NCBI GenBank assembly: GCA_029817715.1
Contig: JARUPY010000397.1
Coordinates: 806,001-870,000 of the forward strand
Source: Melastoma dodecandrum
Taxonomy: Eukaryota > Streptophyta > Magnoliopsida > Myrtales > Melastomataceae
Direction of reading: 5' to 3'
Length of the DNA stretch: 64,000 nt
Shown: one piece after another, positions 25,170 to 37,212 of the stretch
Position numbering within the stretch: position 1 is the first letter of the stretch
Layout of the letters: every line of letters begins with the position of its first letter
Position numbers and translations under genes: made by a program
The notes under the pieces: model-generated
The model's database searches: none
What the model was told of the DNA's origin: nothing
The model's input: only the letters and a program-made list of their open reading frames with translations

Positions 25170-25659
25170 TAATTTTTTTTGTCAAATCTTGAATTTTACT
25201 CCGAGGAAACCAAATAAGGCCTTAATGCTGTCTAATAGTTATTCTATAATAGTTAACTTTTAACCTCTCATTGCATCGTTTTGCAATCCAGTTTATGTGT
25301 AGTAGTAACCTCACGATAAATCCATCATCCGTTCTTCATCGATTTTACAGATTTTTAACATCATCAATAACTACAGTCTAACTTCGACTTCCAAATTAAT
25401 TATTTTAACTATTAAAATTATATAATAAATAACACATGAAATTGTTTAATATTATTATCCATTTTTTCATTTTTTTAGTCATTAATTGAAATTTAAAGAT
25501 TATGACATGTTTGTTTTTCTAATAATAAAATCCAAGATTGGCCACAAAAAATTACAACTTTAAAGATAATGATAATATCGTATAGCAAAAAAAAATTTTG
25601 ACAAAACAGAAAGTTTGAGCATGGTTTATGATATTATCCTATATTTTACCTAAATAAAT

Positions 25660-28546
25660 CAGTGCACCGTAATCTCGTGGACAAAATGTTATTGTACGTT
25701 GAGGCCACAGTTATTGGGTTGCGATACGTTTATCTACATCACCAGCAGGATTACTGGATTCCTCCTTTTTTTTTTTTGACAGCCAGGACAACTAAGCAAA
25801 AGGCGGAATAATAAAAAAAAAAAAAAATAAGGACGAGACTCCTCCACCTTCATAAAAAAGTAAAATAAATAAAGGGTTCTGAAGAAACACTAAATTCGGT
25901 ATTGTCAGACTGAGGAGGATGCCCACGTGAATTTTACTGCCTTCTGCTGTTTGAGTCTTGTTTAGTACAAGAGAAATTTTGTCGATATTTCCTTTTTGTT
26001 TTCGCTCAGTAATAACTTTGTTACAACTCCGGGAGCAAATTCAATTTTTGTAAACTTGGCCATTTCTTCCTAAGACCTTTATTTCTTGTAATAAAGCCTT
26101 TTTCGGTCTAATACATTTTAAAATAAAAGAAAATAAAATTACGAAACAATTACAATTACTATTAAAACGATAATGGCAAAAAAAAAAAAGTAATGTCAGT
26201 TTTGTGTTATTGGGCTCTTCTTACATATATGATTTCCATGTCTCAACTCAATGTGCGACATCAGACGTGGGCTTGGGAGGCTCGAAGCCCCCCCCCCCCA
26301 ATTCCTCCTTGGGTCTTCAATTTTTCATCAAAGTGTTGCAACGCCATTCATCATCTATGGATATGATGCAAAAATTTATCTGGGGGAACGAAGTACCGAT
26401 AAGATGTGTAAAATTCGTGGGCAGCGTTATCGTGGCCTTCCCTGGTAGCGATTCGTAGGGTGTTGGGTTTGGTTTCGAGATGGATATGGTCAAGGAGGTG
26501 GATTACATTATGGAACGCAAAAAGGACTCGGACAAAGACACTGAAACTGAAACTGAATGGAGTCCGCGAAATAAAAGGCAAAACCAGAAAGACTTCCCCG
26601 ACAGAGATTGATGTGGATATGGCCCAACTGTGGTGGGAGGTATTAAAGTGAAGAGGGGGGGGACATCGAATTTCTTTCTTTTTGAATCATTGGGTTCAAA
26701 TAAAGTTCGGTAGAAATAAATAAGAAAAGATGAAGGATGATTATAGCAAACCCTCGAGTCGAGTCTCTCGATTGTTCGTATGGCCTGCATTTGACTATCT
26801 TAAATTAGGATTTTGGAGTTCTGGGATGTTCTAGAGGATTATCTTACATTACATGACAGTTACCAAAGGGACCAACATAAGGATTGAGATCTGTGAATTG
26901 AATTCATCTCACCAACCAAAAAATGGACGGCCAATGGGACTCTGTTCCAGATAAAGAGGGAAATCTCCATTAAGGCCCCACAAGACATGATCCTTTTCGT
27001 TACACACAATTAGAACGAGTGGTGGGGAGAGGAGGGAGGGGGGGGGGGGGGGCCCAAAATTCACACAACTAGCCACGGCTTAATCACGTGACTAAACCAG
27101 CCATCCCATGCTCGATAAATACTCAGCTTGTGCGCAGTAAGCAACGTCGTGGACAGAACCCCACATCCGATCTCGATCGTTCGAGAAGTGGCGGTACTCG
27201 GTCCTCATAAGTACAATACCTGATTTACGCCAACGAAGCGATGATGTTATGTCAAGGTTATCTATCATGCCACAAGGATGTGAGTTAGGACGATGTCCAA
27301 ATTCATTCACTGTTTTACAGCGGCGGGTGGAAGAGAGCATGTTAGAGTTTGCAAGAATGTGCTGCTAAACCCCGTTTTGTCAAACCCGACTAATGGGTGA
27401 GAGATCAGATGATGTCCTCCTCCATTTTTCCTTATCTTCCTTTTCCCAATTAAAAAAAGTCATCCCCTGTTGGCAACCAATCCAATCCCATCTGGTTTAT
27501 ATATATATATAAATGTAGGTGGAAATCAAATGAGACCTACTTCCCTAAAAGGGGGGAAGAAGGGGAATATTCCCAATTGACGGTAGATGGAAGAGTTTGA
27601 TTCTCCACCATCTCTTTTTCCCTTTCCTTTATCATCCCCCTCCCACTCCGCTTTTCTTTAAGTATTTAATGCTCATCTTACGCTCAGGGGACTCGATTAT
27701 TTTCACTATAAAAACCAGGCATTGGCCTGTCTTCCCGGGTGGTTTGTTTACTCCTTCGCTTGATGATATAATGTTACCACGATAAGGATTAAATGTATCT
27801 TAATATCACTAAATGTATTAACTTATTTTGAAATTGGTAGAACAATATACCCCCAAACAAGTTGAAATATTTGAGTCCACCCAATTCAATGGACCTCGTC
27901 CTTGGAGACTCTGACTTAAGAAAAAACAATAATAAAAATTATGGGCTTATTGGGTTGTTGTTTGTCAGAGTGTTCTAAGAAAGAAAACAAAAAAAAAAAA
28001 TTAAATAGCAAACAATCAAAATCATATAGTTACGAAGCTTTTGGATTGTTTAGATTTAGTTTAGCTCTGAACAGCTGCCAAATTGTACAAACCAGTTGTT
28101 ACCTCCCCAAAGGAAAAAAAGAGGGTCGACAAAATAAAAGCCAACATTCACCACCGTCCACTCATTTAATCACTATTAATTTGTTCTTTTCTTTTCCTTT
28201 TATTTCTTTTTACCATCACAGTTGTCCCTTTCCTCATCTCACTCAACATTTACGCATGTATTATTTTATTGACCGTAATTTTAAATGGACATGAGGAACA
28301 TATATTTTTATTACCTAATATTTATGATTCCTTCACCGCGTATGGTTAAAATTCCTATGAACGGTCCCGATTTAATCAATCAAGACGTGTCAAAATGTCC
28401 CACCTCTCCTCCTCCTTTTCCTTCCCTTCTGCTTTCCTCCATATATTCATTCATTCCCCTGTTCCGACACTCTCTGTCTTGTATTTATACTTGGTCTTGT
28501 TCTGTTATGCTGTGGCTGGGGGCCGGGGTTTTTACTTTGGAGTAAC
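25660..28546. other. Intergenic region between the MULE nest and the MYB gene
   Basis: The region is AT-rich with several homopolymer tracts: T-run near 25769, A-run near 25814, C-run near 26290, G-run near 27038-27052. Short frames near 26204-26651 and a minus frame at 27092-27340 have mixed composition but no recognised domain; they could be decayed gene fragments. The last 100 bases before 28547 hold the MYB promoter. Confidence 0.35.
28482..28489 (+). promoter_or_regulatory. TATA-like element of the MYB gene
   Basis: TATTTATA lies 58 bases upstream of the MYB start codon, the usual distance for a plant core promoter with a short leader. This is a position-based inference. Confidence 0.4.
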
Positions 28547-29654
28547 ATGTCCGCCGGCAACTTCTCGCGCCAGGGGGACGACGGCCACGGCCCATGGAGG
28601 TGTCCTGATGGCTGTGGTGGAATCGCGGCTGCTGCAGCCGACGGTGGAGGAGGAGGAGGAGGCGCCATCAGTAGCATCATGCTGTTCGGGGTTAGGGTTA
28701 GCATGGAAGGCCACGGGGGCTTTAGGAAGAGCGCTAGCATGAACAATCTGTCTCAGTATGACAACGTGACTGGCACGATGCCCCCGGATAATCCCGGTCC
28801 TGTCGAGGCCGGTTATGCCTCCGATGATGTGGTCCATCAATCCGACCGCGGCCGGGAAAGGAAGAGAGGTTTGTGCAGCAGCTGAATATTGGGATTCGAG
28901 GACTTTTGATTTTCTTTTTGTGTTTTGTATTTTCATCGATTTGGGGTGTCTCCTAAGGTACGCCTTGGACGGAGGAGGAGCACCGGCTTTTCCTGGTCGG
29001 ATTGCAGAAGGTTGGGAAGGGTGACTGGAGAGGGATCTCGAGGAACTTTGTTCGGACGAGGATGCCGACTCAGGTAGCCAGCCACGCTCAAAAGTACTTC
29101 CTCCGAAGGAGCAACCAGAACCGGCGCCGCCGCCGCTCGAGCCTCTTCGACATTACCACCGAATCGGTTCGTACATGTTCGATTCGGCCATCCGTGCCTC
29201 AGATTGCTTAGCTGCTATTCAGCTGATTCGATTCTATTAACAGGAGCAATTGGGCGGACAATCGCCGATGGACGGAAGTCAATCCCCCCAAGAAATTACC
29301 ATGTCCCCATCTCCACAGCCAAACCTCGACTACAATCCCGAGATATTCCCAGTCCCGACATGTTCGCTCTCCCTGACCACATCAGAGAAAGGCGAGGCCG
29401 TGGTGGAGAGTCACCGGCATGCGAAGACAATGAGACTGGGGATCCCAGTCGCCAGGGGCCTTCCTCCTCCAGCCTCCAAGATGGCGGCATTGGACCTCAA
29501 CAGTGCGAATTCCACGGTGGTTGACGAAGCCTTGCTCAACCCGCTGCCACTGTCGCTGGAGCTGCCGATGCAGGATGAGAAGCAGAAGCCACCGAAACAG
29601 AGTCAATCGTTCCAGGCGATGTCGAACGGTGACAACATCATAACCGTCGCTTGA
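28547..29654 (+). CDS. 1R-MYB (SHAQKYF class) transcription factor, 313 aa, three exons
   Basis: Exons are 28547-28868, 28958-29166 and 29244-29654 (942 nt). The single MYB repeat occupies residues about 109-158 ([22 protein letters not shown] to VASHAQKYF at 147-155), followed by a basic run. This is the KUA1/MYBS3-type family, which binds the TATCCA/I-box core. Upstream lie the family motif LFGVRV (46-51) and KSASMNNLS (61-69). The N-terminal CCHC zinc knuckle normal for this family is reduced to WRCPDGCGG, without the histidine and last cysteine. The C terminus has LDLN (260-263) and the EAR-type LPLSLEL (278-284), suggesting repression. Both exon joins follow GT-AG and preserve frame. Confidence 0.93.
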
Positions 29655-31079
29655 TTTAGAAGGTTGCTTGCTTTTGTACAGTGAGATTTTCAAATAAAAT
29701 TAATCAAGCTGTGGATGCGAAGTCGTTTTAGGAAGTGGGGCCGATGGAGGAACGACAGAACACGATAACATGTTTGTCGCTTTGTGTTGTCTGGTCGAAA
29801 ACTTGGGGCTTTGTGGGCTTGAGGTAAAGAATTTGAAGCCTCTCCCATTTGACTGTTCTGTAACATATTTAGGATGTGATGTGATGTGATGATTATGGAA
29901 AATTCTAACATTATCTTCTTCTTCTTCTCTAAAACCCTGTCCTCCAACGTTTGGTACGAAGACTAAGTAGGGATGATATGGGAATGTTTGAGCGGGACAT
30001 TTCTTCGGGGGTGAATTGAAGAAGGCCCATTGGACTTTTCTTTTGAAGTTTGGATGGTTTAAAAGGGTATGCCCAAGTATCCCGGGTATTATTAGGGTTT
30101 TACAAGGAGGAAGAGGGGCTGGCGAAATATGGAAGTAGGAAATATGGGTGCAAAAGACTCCCATTACCATACGGATTTCATCATTGGAGTGACCCGAGGG
30201 CCAACTAAACTCGAATGGATACAGTAACGCATCACTGTCGAGTTAACGCTAAAGCATTCTCATAACAGTTAAGAGTCCGTTAAAGCAAAGGGTAAAACTT
30301 CTATAAACTTTTCTCCCTTTGAAGAGAGAATACAACTATATAATTTATCTTTAAACATTTTTTCTACGGACGAAACACGTCGCGATATAACGGGGATTAA
30401 GTGTTGAATAAAATGTGGTCGCCAATAATGTAAATGAACAGAAAAAATACGTAAAGAATCTACTAACGTAGAGAAAGGAAACTTACAACCATGTTGCAAC
30501 ACTTAAAACGATTACGAACAGTCAAGTTGACAATCAAGCAGCCTTTCGAGGTCATAGAATGATTGTCTGGTGTTTACAATTGACTTAGGACGACTTATTT
30601 ATAGACAAACCTAGGAAACCGTCGACCAAAACATATTAAAAACGTGATGATTACTCTAAAGCTAGCTACCTATGCAATCCCATCATTGACGAGCTCCGCT
30701 GTCGATCCTCACACCATTAATCAACCCCTGAATTAGCATCAACTTCATGCCTTGGTGACAATCTTTGATGCAACATCGACGACTGAACTCCTTCAATGCA
30801 GCATCGACCTCGGACACTTTCGAAGCCCAACATACAAGGCCCAAAATGACGTTTACAATGTAAACACATCCCCGACCACTATGCTCAAGAAACAACATGC
30901 ATGAGTGCACAAAAACCCATTGGATGCTGCTATCTTTAAGATTATGCATGCACCCCCTGTTGAATAATGTCCTAGTAGGTTCCTTGGCCTTCCTGCTCAA
31001 CCACATTGAAAGAGCATATGAAGCGAGAGTTGGTTGAACTGGAGCCGATGGTCCCAGCATCATCCTCCCTTATTAGGAA
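29655..31079. other. Gene-free region, partly retroelement-derived
   Basis: The MYB 3' flank comes first. From about 30680 the minus strand carries stop-ridden sequence directly downstream of the Gypsy integrase relic and is probably the same retroelement. No LTR boundary could be placed by eye. Confidence 0.35.
29693..29698 (+). terminator. Polyadenylation signal AATAAA of the MYB gene
   Basis: AATAAA occurs about 40 bases after the MYB stop codon, in the expected position for a near-upstream element. Confidence 0.45.
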
Positions 31080-31760
31080 GATTTATCCTCAAAATTGTAA
31101 CCTTCGCCGTTATCTTGGCAGGGAGTGAGAATCAGCTTGAAGGCCGCGGACACTCCAATTCGCTTGGTAAGTCAACCTTGTAAGGCATTTGGATGGATTC
31201 GATTAATGATCCTGAAAAGGTCTTTTAGCCTTACATATGACCTTATTCTACCTCTTGGAAGGGAATCATTCCTTTCATTGGTGAAACCACACCAAGTTTT
31301 CGGGATGAAAATCTTTTCTCGACAACCTTGATCAACCTTCTCATTTGTATCGTTGATTCATCCGCCTCATGGAAATAATAAGGGCATTGGATAATCCAAA
31401 GGGGATCACCAGCTATTCGTGTAGTTCATATCTGGTCTTGAAAGCGCCTTCCTTCACACGAATCGACTGAAACCCACTCCACATATTTATTTTTTAGAAT
31501 ACTTGTGATCTATCTAGCTCGTCCAACCGAGGGATGGGGAAGTAGTATTTCAGGATTATTTTGTGAACGGCATGACTGTCCATGCACATCCTTCACATGT
31601 AATCATTTTCCAAACCGAGCGTGACAGACACCGAATAAGGAGTCATGCTCTCTCAGACGAATCCGCGCTCAACAAGTTCTTCCACTTGTTTTTGTAGCCC
31701 CCTAGCCTCCTCTGGATTGTCGCGATGAACGGGTCAATTTGGCAGCCTCCACTTTTAATC
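31080..31760 (-). pseudogene. Degenerate Ty3/Gypsy pol: reverse transcriptase joined to integrase C-terminus
   Basis: Read on the minus strand from about 31740, one frame gives EARGLQKQVEELVERGF, then MTPYSV, a decayed RMCMDSHAVHKI and KYYFPIPRLDELD. After a stop come WSGFQSIRVKEGAFKTRYEL and, after another stop, LVIPFGLSNAL, the Gypsy RT fingers and palm up to just before the catalytic YxDD block. The sequence then jumps (about 31330) to an integrase C-terminal-like stretch with FHPENLVWFH, NPSKCL and YKVDLPSELECP. RNase H and most of integrase are missing. Several stops and frameshifts make it inactive. Confidence 0.75.
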
Positions 31761-33521
31761 TTTGAGTTACTTTCAACGGCGAGTTCCCTGTGAAAACATC
31801 GACATCGTGACCACATACATGCGACAAGCCAATACGCTTTACCGTAACTCAAAGACTAAAAGAAATTCATATCAAGCGGGGGGATTCGTCGTCCTCATGG
31901 TTTGTCTTTGGCTTAATTCCCCCTGATATGCTTCTCCGAATTGAAGCGATAATAAGGTTCATAGAGTCGTCGCTGAGCGTGTTGAAGGTGGCACGAAACG
32001 TCCGGGCCTCGTCATGTCGTCGACCCCGACTTTAAAGAACGCCATCCCAGTGCCGACACCGAACATCTTGACAAAAACAAAAGACCGTAGATCGATGTAC
32101 TACAACGATTAGCTGGATTGTCACATCCCTTCGGGATCTCTCGTCAATGCCTTGTGGGGCTAAAATGAAAAATTGAATTTCCACTAAAACGAAAACTACC
32201 CGAGACCCATCCCGTTTGTCCGTTCCCCCTCATTATTTGTTTGAGAAAAGAACGGAGTGTTGGCTTTAATGGGAAGTGTTTTAATTATTTCCCCGGTTGT
32301 CCAATGTTGACGTTTGTCACCTGCATCTTTGAGCATGGACATACGTAGGGTTCCTCCCCATATGAAACTTCACAAATGGAATGCAGCCTCGCATTCCAAA
32401 ATAATTAAAAGCATGTCTTTTAAAAAACTTAGAAATTTCTTGTTAAAAAATCTTTTTAAATTAAAAATTACTGTTAATTTGCGTTAATTCTACACAAAAT
32501 TAAATTACAAAGAAATAGGTCAAAAAGTCTACTAACATTAAAAGCTTTGTTTTATAGAATCTGAAATTTTCAATAAAATTGACTAAATGTGGAATTATAT
32601 GAATCAATACTTGGTTTCTTACATAGAGCAAGAAAGGATAAGCTTCACTAATAAACTAATCTCTATGGTTTAATGGAAACATCTAACAAGAAGTATTATT
32701 TGCTTAAGAAATAAGAGATGGAGCGAAAAGTAAGGCACATAAAAAAAATGGGAATTTGTTCGTAGTATTATGATGCTTAACCAAGTTTATATTTATTTTG
32801 AGCGAGCAAAAGTATTATTATACATTAGGTTGTACTTAAATATATGTATATCTTTCATTTACAACTTGTTTCGTTCGGAACGGTAGGATTAAAGTCCCTA
32901 TTATTTTTATATTTCGTCATATTTTGGTAGTAATGAAGACCATGGAGTTGGCTTCCATCTCTTCAAACTATATTGACTTTCTATAGGAATCATTCCGTGT
33001 TTGGGTTTTCTTATCCCGAAGAAAACATGAGATAATTCCAAATCCCAAAATGATTACCACAACCACACCACACTTATGCATTTAATAGTAATTATCACGA
33101 GATCAAAGGGGAATGAAGAATCAACAACAGAAGCAAAAGAAGGGGAGGGGAAAATTCTGAGTTGATGGAGGTGCTCCGATATCAATTGAATAGACACAAA
33201 ATCATTACTTTCTACTTTGTGTAGCACAAGCCTCCCATATTCTTCACTTCACTTCACTTTTTTGCTTCATCCAAAAATAGTCTCGCCTTTTCCTAAAGTC
33301 ATACATACCGCCCCCACACCCCAACATTCACAAACCCATTTCTTACAACACTAAATAACTCCACATGCCCCCTTGATCTTTCCAATGGAACGTGTGCCGG
33401 CACAACATGACTACATACGTTCGATAGGAGGATTACAGAAGTCCGGGCCTACAAGCAAAAAGCCGTTGTGTTAGCAGCATCTTCTTGCATTGTGATGAAC
33501 ATTATTACTCGGTGGAGATCA
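31761..33521. other. AT-rich intergenic region
   Basis: The first few hundred bases may be further decayed retroelement (upstream pol, minus strand), but no domain is readable. From 32400 to 33100 the DNA is strongly AT-rich. The stretch 33160-33520 is probably the 3' untranslated region of the CLE gene. Confidence 0.35.
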
Positions 33522-34432
33522 CTAAGCTTGGCCAGGAGGTTGCCTTGAGCTCCCAGCTCTCCTAAGAGGAAAAAAAACAGAGAGGGAACAAAAGATTTCA
33601 AATTCATTAATTTCTTTATCTATAGGAAGTGATGAAACAATAAGTAATTTGCATTAACTTCAGTTAATCTTCTCAAAAGGATCTTATAGGAAAGCACGTG
33701 AATGGGAATATAACCTTGAATAAAGCCTCGTGGCTTCACCCAAAATCTTCTAAACGACAAGAATAATATGCAAAAAATTAGTGTTAGACTCGAGAGTTCG
33801 AAGATTGTCATAGCAACACCAGAAGGTAGGTTTGCCTAATGTCATCATCTCTACATGTTGCAAATTTTTATATATAGTAGGAAAGGTGCCCAAAAAGTAT
33901 GTCTATACAAATGTTAAGTTTCTAGAGTCATTGTTCCTCCTCCCTGTTGGTTTATTTCTTCTCTTCTTTATTTTGACAAGCTGGTTTGTATTGATAAGGG
34001 TTAAAAGAAGAATTTAGAGCTCAGAGTTAGCGAAACTAATTTCCTTGTTCTTTCAAGGATACACGCCCATACGAGATGTAATCCGGATTAGTTGTACTCA
34101 ATATATGGAACGGTCATAAACTTGTCTATTGCCATGCAAGAGAAACAAGAAATTAGCAAAGAGCACCTGTTGTGAATAGGATCAGGGCCGCGAGGGACTC
34201 TCCTCTCGCTCGCGTAGTTGAGGTCCACTGGTGGACGAGAACTTGCAACAAGCTCCATCTTCTCCTCGTTCCCCATCCCTCCGCCAATATCCTCCAGGCT
34301 GATATCTGGGGACTCTATGTATGTGTTCCCGACTTCTTTGCTAACTTTTGTGAAACCCGCCACGGCCATCCGGAAGAGCAGGCCGGAGAAGGCCGCCATA
34401 AGGATGATCCTAGAAAGAGGAAACTTACCCAT
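33522..34432 (-). CDS. CLE: CLE signalling peptide precursor (CLE25/26-like), 101 aa, two exons
   Basis: Exons are 34432-34167 and 33561-33522 (306 nt), with a 605-bp GT-AG intron. Residues 1-26 form a signal peptide. A variable acidic linker follows, then the CLE dodecapeptide RRVPRGPDPIHN at 77-88 and a short basic tail ending RQPPGQA. The dodecapeptide is one conservative change from my recollection of Arabidopsis CLE26 (RKVPRGPDPIHN). The intron falls inside the Arg codon right after the dodecapeptide; as I recall, CLE25 and CLE26 also have an intron near the end of the coding region. Mature CLE peptides are hydroxylated on prolines and perceived by leucine-rich-repeat receptor kinases; CLE25/26 act in phloem and root development. 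An upstream in-frame Met exists, but MGKFPLSR leads directly into the signal peptide. Confidence 0.9.
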
Positions 34433-36579
34433 ATCCGATTTATTCTTTCTCTTGGCTAAGAAAAATGGTGTTAGGCTATGAGGAGGGAAACAACAGGGAG
34501 GGAGGTATAGAAGACAAGACCCATCATTGCACAATGATTGTTTATGACATTTTTTTAGTATCTTATTGAGGATAAAAGAGAGGGAATATGGGGTAGGCTG
34601 TAAAAGTTAAGGTTAAGAACAAAGGACAAATGGGAAGGGGCAAGACGATTCTTTATGTAACTTGAGGAGCTCTGTCTTTGCTTGCATGAGGACGAAGGCT
34701 CTGTGGTGTCTACTTGTGCCCTTTATAGGAAGAAGCGACTCTTGTAATTTCGATTTTTATTATATGCCAACGATGGATTTGAGACATGGAAAATAGTCCC
34801 TCTGTAAAATACTACAGTGGATGAAATTTCTTGCTGTATGATGTCGGAGGAGAGTATTGTGCGTATTAGCATAAGGATGGGACTCACAACATAGTTATCC
34901 GAAACGAAACCACATAGTAGAATTGGAGGGAGAAGTGGATAACGCAAGTGTAAAGACCGTGAAATTATTAAGGGAACTCTTTTCCGCGTAACGATTTCAC
35001 TTTCATGGGGAAGTTAAAAATTAGTCATGCTCGCACATAGTCGATGCTGCGATGGACGCTCTCTCAACAAGTTGCGAAGTGTGAAGTTTTCAGTAGTATT
35101 CCACCCGACGGAGCTTTAGCTGGATACATACAACACATGAAGGGGGGACACTTTTGCTTTTGTGCTGACGAGTTCTGATAAAAAAAAAAAACACAAGACA
35201 CAACAACACTTCTTTTGGAGCTTCCTTAGCCCCTCCCCCATTTTTTTTTTTCTTTTCTCGAGTATTTTCATGCATATTATACTAGAAAATATGCCTGGAT
35301 AAAGCCAAAGGCATAAATATAGTACGATTACAATTCATTCGCTACACATTCTGCAAAATAAAGTTAAAGCGTACCCATCTATAATGGAACTTATAAAAGC
35401 CGACAAAAGTATTTTTGTTCCTGAATTTCGATACAACCAGCTTTTCATTTTTCTTTTTCTTTCTTGTTTTTTGTGTTTCCGAGTATTAACTTTGGGATTT
35501 GTTTCCCGTGACAAGAAAAATTACGGCAAGCTAACAGCAACAGTCGAAAGAAAATATAGCTTCAAGTAGGGAGGAGAATCAGGAACGTATTCGGATCCCA
35601 TACGATGGCCATTCCGCCATACGTATCTGTAACAGGTACTACGGCACCATGCTGTGTCCCTAGTAAGTTTGAATGGGACTGTTGATCTTTTCCATGGTGA
35701 ATTGAATGAGATTGGCCCCCACGGGGATTTATGCCTCCATCCCTTGGAGCCACACATGGTTGGATTTGTTTTGAGCAAAATTCCAATTTGGGGATGCCAT
35801 TTTGGAGGTTCTTTTGTTCTGTCCCTTAAATTACACAGCCGATGGGATGTCGATAACACCTTTTTTTTTTTTTGGGGGGGGGGGGGTGGGGGAATATAGT
35901 AATATTAACACACACGACCCTAATTGTTGTTGGCATGCAACGGAATTTCTTTTTTTTCCAATTTAATGTAGAAAGGAATATTGGAAAAATCCTTATTCCA
36001 TGGGAAAGTTGATTGCATAGAAGCTCATTCTGTGTTTGAGAGAGATCCAATGCATGAAAAATTCATTGTTATCTCAAATCTTTAGGAAACCGGTATGTAT
36101 ACTCCTAATAGAAATATTTATGTAAACATTGAAATTGTTTACATTTTCCCTCGTTTGGGGAAGTTTTAGAAGCACTTTTAGTTCGGTTTATGTTAGAAAC
36201 CTTGTTTATGTAATTTAATTGAATTGAGCTAACCGATGTAAAAGTGATTATTGAATTAACTAGTCAAATTTGGTAAAATTTATGGAAAGAAAGTAATCCT
36301 CCAGATAGGATATAATAAAAATCAATAAATAAAATTCAAATACATGGACGAAATAATAAGGGTGGGAACGACCTTGGGATTCTGGACTTAAGATGATATT
36401 GGGCCGCTATTCTTGGCCCAACTTATGGAGGATCGGGCTTGTACATTGAAATAATACGGGTCGGGTCGACAATCGACAAGGAACCTTACAAGACCCTCGA
36501 ACAAACGATGAGATTGAGTTTGATCAGAGGAAAGCCCTAGGTCGATTTGAGCGTGTGAGAGACAGAGGGAGAGGAGGAG
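34433..36579. other. Intergenic region between the CLE and DPH3 genes
   Basis: This holds the CLE promoter on the left and the DPH3 promoter on the right. A T-run followed by a G-run lies at about 35861-35886. A stretch at 35570-35860 is open in several frames and less AT-rich than its surroundings, but no domain was recognised. Confidence 0.4.
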
Positions 36580-36831
36580 ATGTCATACGACGAGGTGGAG
36601 ATTGAGGACATGGAGTGGAGCGAGGAGCTAAGGGCGTACACTTACCCTTGCCCCTGCGGTGACCTCTTCCACATCACCCTCGATGACCTCCGCCTAGGCG
36701 AGGAGATCGCCCGCTGCCCCAGCTGCTCCCTTTTCATCACTGTCGTCTACAACCCAGATGACTTCGCCAAGTCTGACGGAGGCGGCCGGATACCCGAATC
36801 CCGGAGTCGTTCCCCTATTGCGGTCTCTTGA
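36580..36831 (+). CDS. DPH3: DPH3, CSL zinc-finger protein for diphthamide biosynthesis, 83 aa, intronless
   Basis: DPH3 is the small iron/zinc-binding electron carrier for Dph1-Dph2 in the first step of diphthamide formation on elongation factor 2, and is also linked to Elongator. The sequence shows the family start SYDEVEIEDMEW, the first cysteine pair CPC (Cys24, Cys26), DLFHITLDDL, the second pair CPSC (Cys46, Cys49) and the CSLFITVVYN block. All four metal ligands are present and the length matches the usual 80-90 residues. The next gene starts only about 380 bases downstream on the same strand. Confidence 0.96.
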   Translation: MSYDEVEIEDMEWSEELRAYTYPCPCGDLFHITLDDLRLGEEIARCPSCSLFITVVYNPDDFAKSDGGGRIPESRSRSPIAVS

Positions 36832-37212
36832 ATTTTCATGGGGTTTTAGATTTTGTTTGAGAGGTGTTTGATTTGATGGTATGCGGAGTTTTCTTTTTCT
36901 TACCTGTATTGTTTACTGAGACAATACAAGTATACGACATGTACTGGTGCAGATGGATTGTATGGTGTGCTAAGTTGGTGATTTCTGGGGGGTAGACTTT
37001 GGCCCAGTAGCCCCTCCTGGAAACACTTCGGTCTCGAATCTCCAATTTCTTGTGTCGGGATGTGTTGGAGAAGGTTCAACTCCCTTCACCTTTTACTTTT
37101 ACTTGGATGTTCCTTTTTAAACTTCAACACCATAAGCAATACACTTAGTTTTGCCCCGACTAGGACGCGCAACCTGTGTCATTGCCACCCAATGAAAAGC
37201 CCAAACCCAATC

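Larger units (their letters stand above)
24078..25650. mobile_element. Outer non-autonomous Mutator-like element, interrupted by a second one
   Basis: Terminal inverted repeats of 105 bp (24078-24182 and 25546-25650) begin GGCAAAATATA / GGTAAAATATA and share the block TTTCTGTTTTGTCAAAAT and then CTATACGATATTATCA. The match is about 90 percent by eye. A perfect 9-bp duplication TAAATAAAT flanks the element. Removing the inner insertion and one of its target copies leaves about 577 bp. The left TIR resumes across the insertion point (GTCAAATCTTGAATTTTA against GTGGCCAATCTTGGATTTTA on the right), which shows that the inner element landed inside the left TIR. No transposase frame is present. Confidence 0.85.

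Noticed and set aside
26460..26651. Short frames near 26.2-26.7 kb
   Set aside because: Readable but mutually inconsistent across frames; no domain and no supported splice sites.
34433..34534. Upstream in-frame Met extending the CLE precursor by 35 residues
   Set aside because: The extension precedes a clear signal peptide start at MGKFPLSR and would bury the signal peptide internally.
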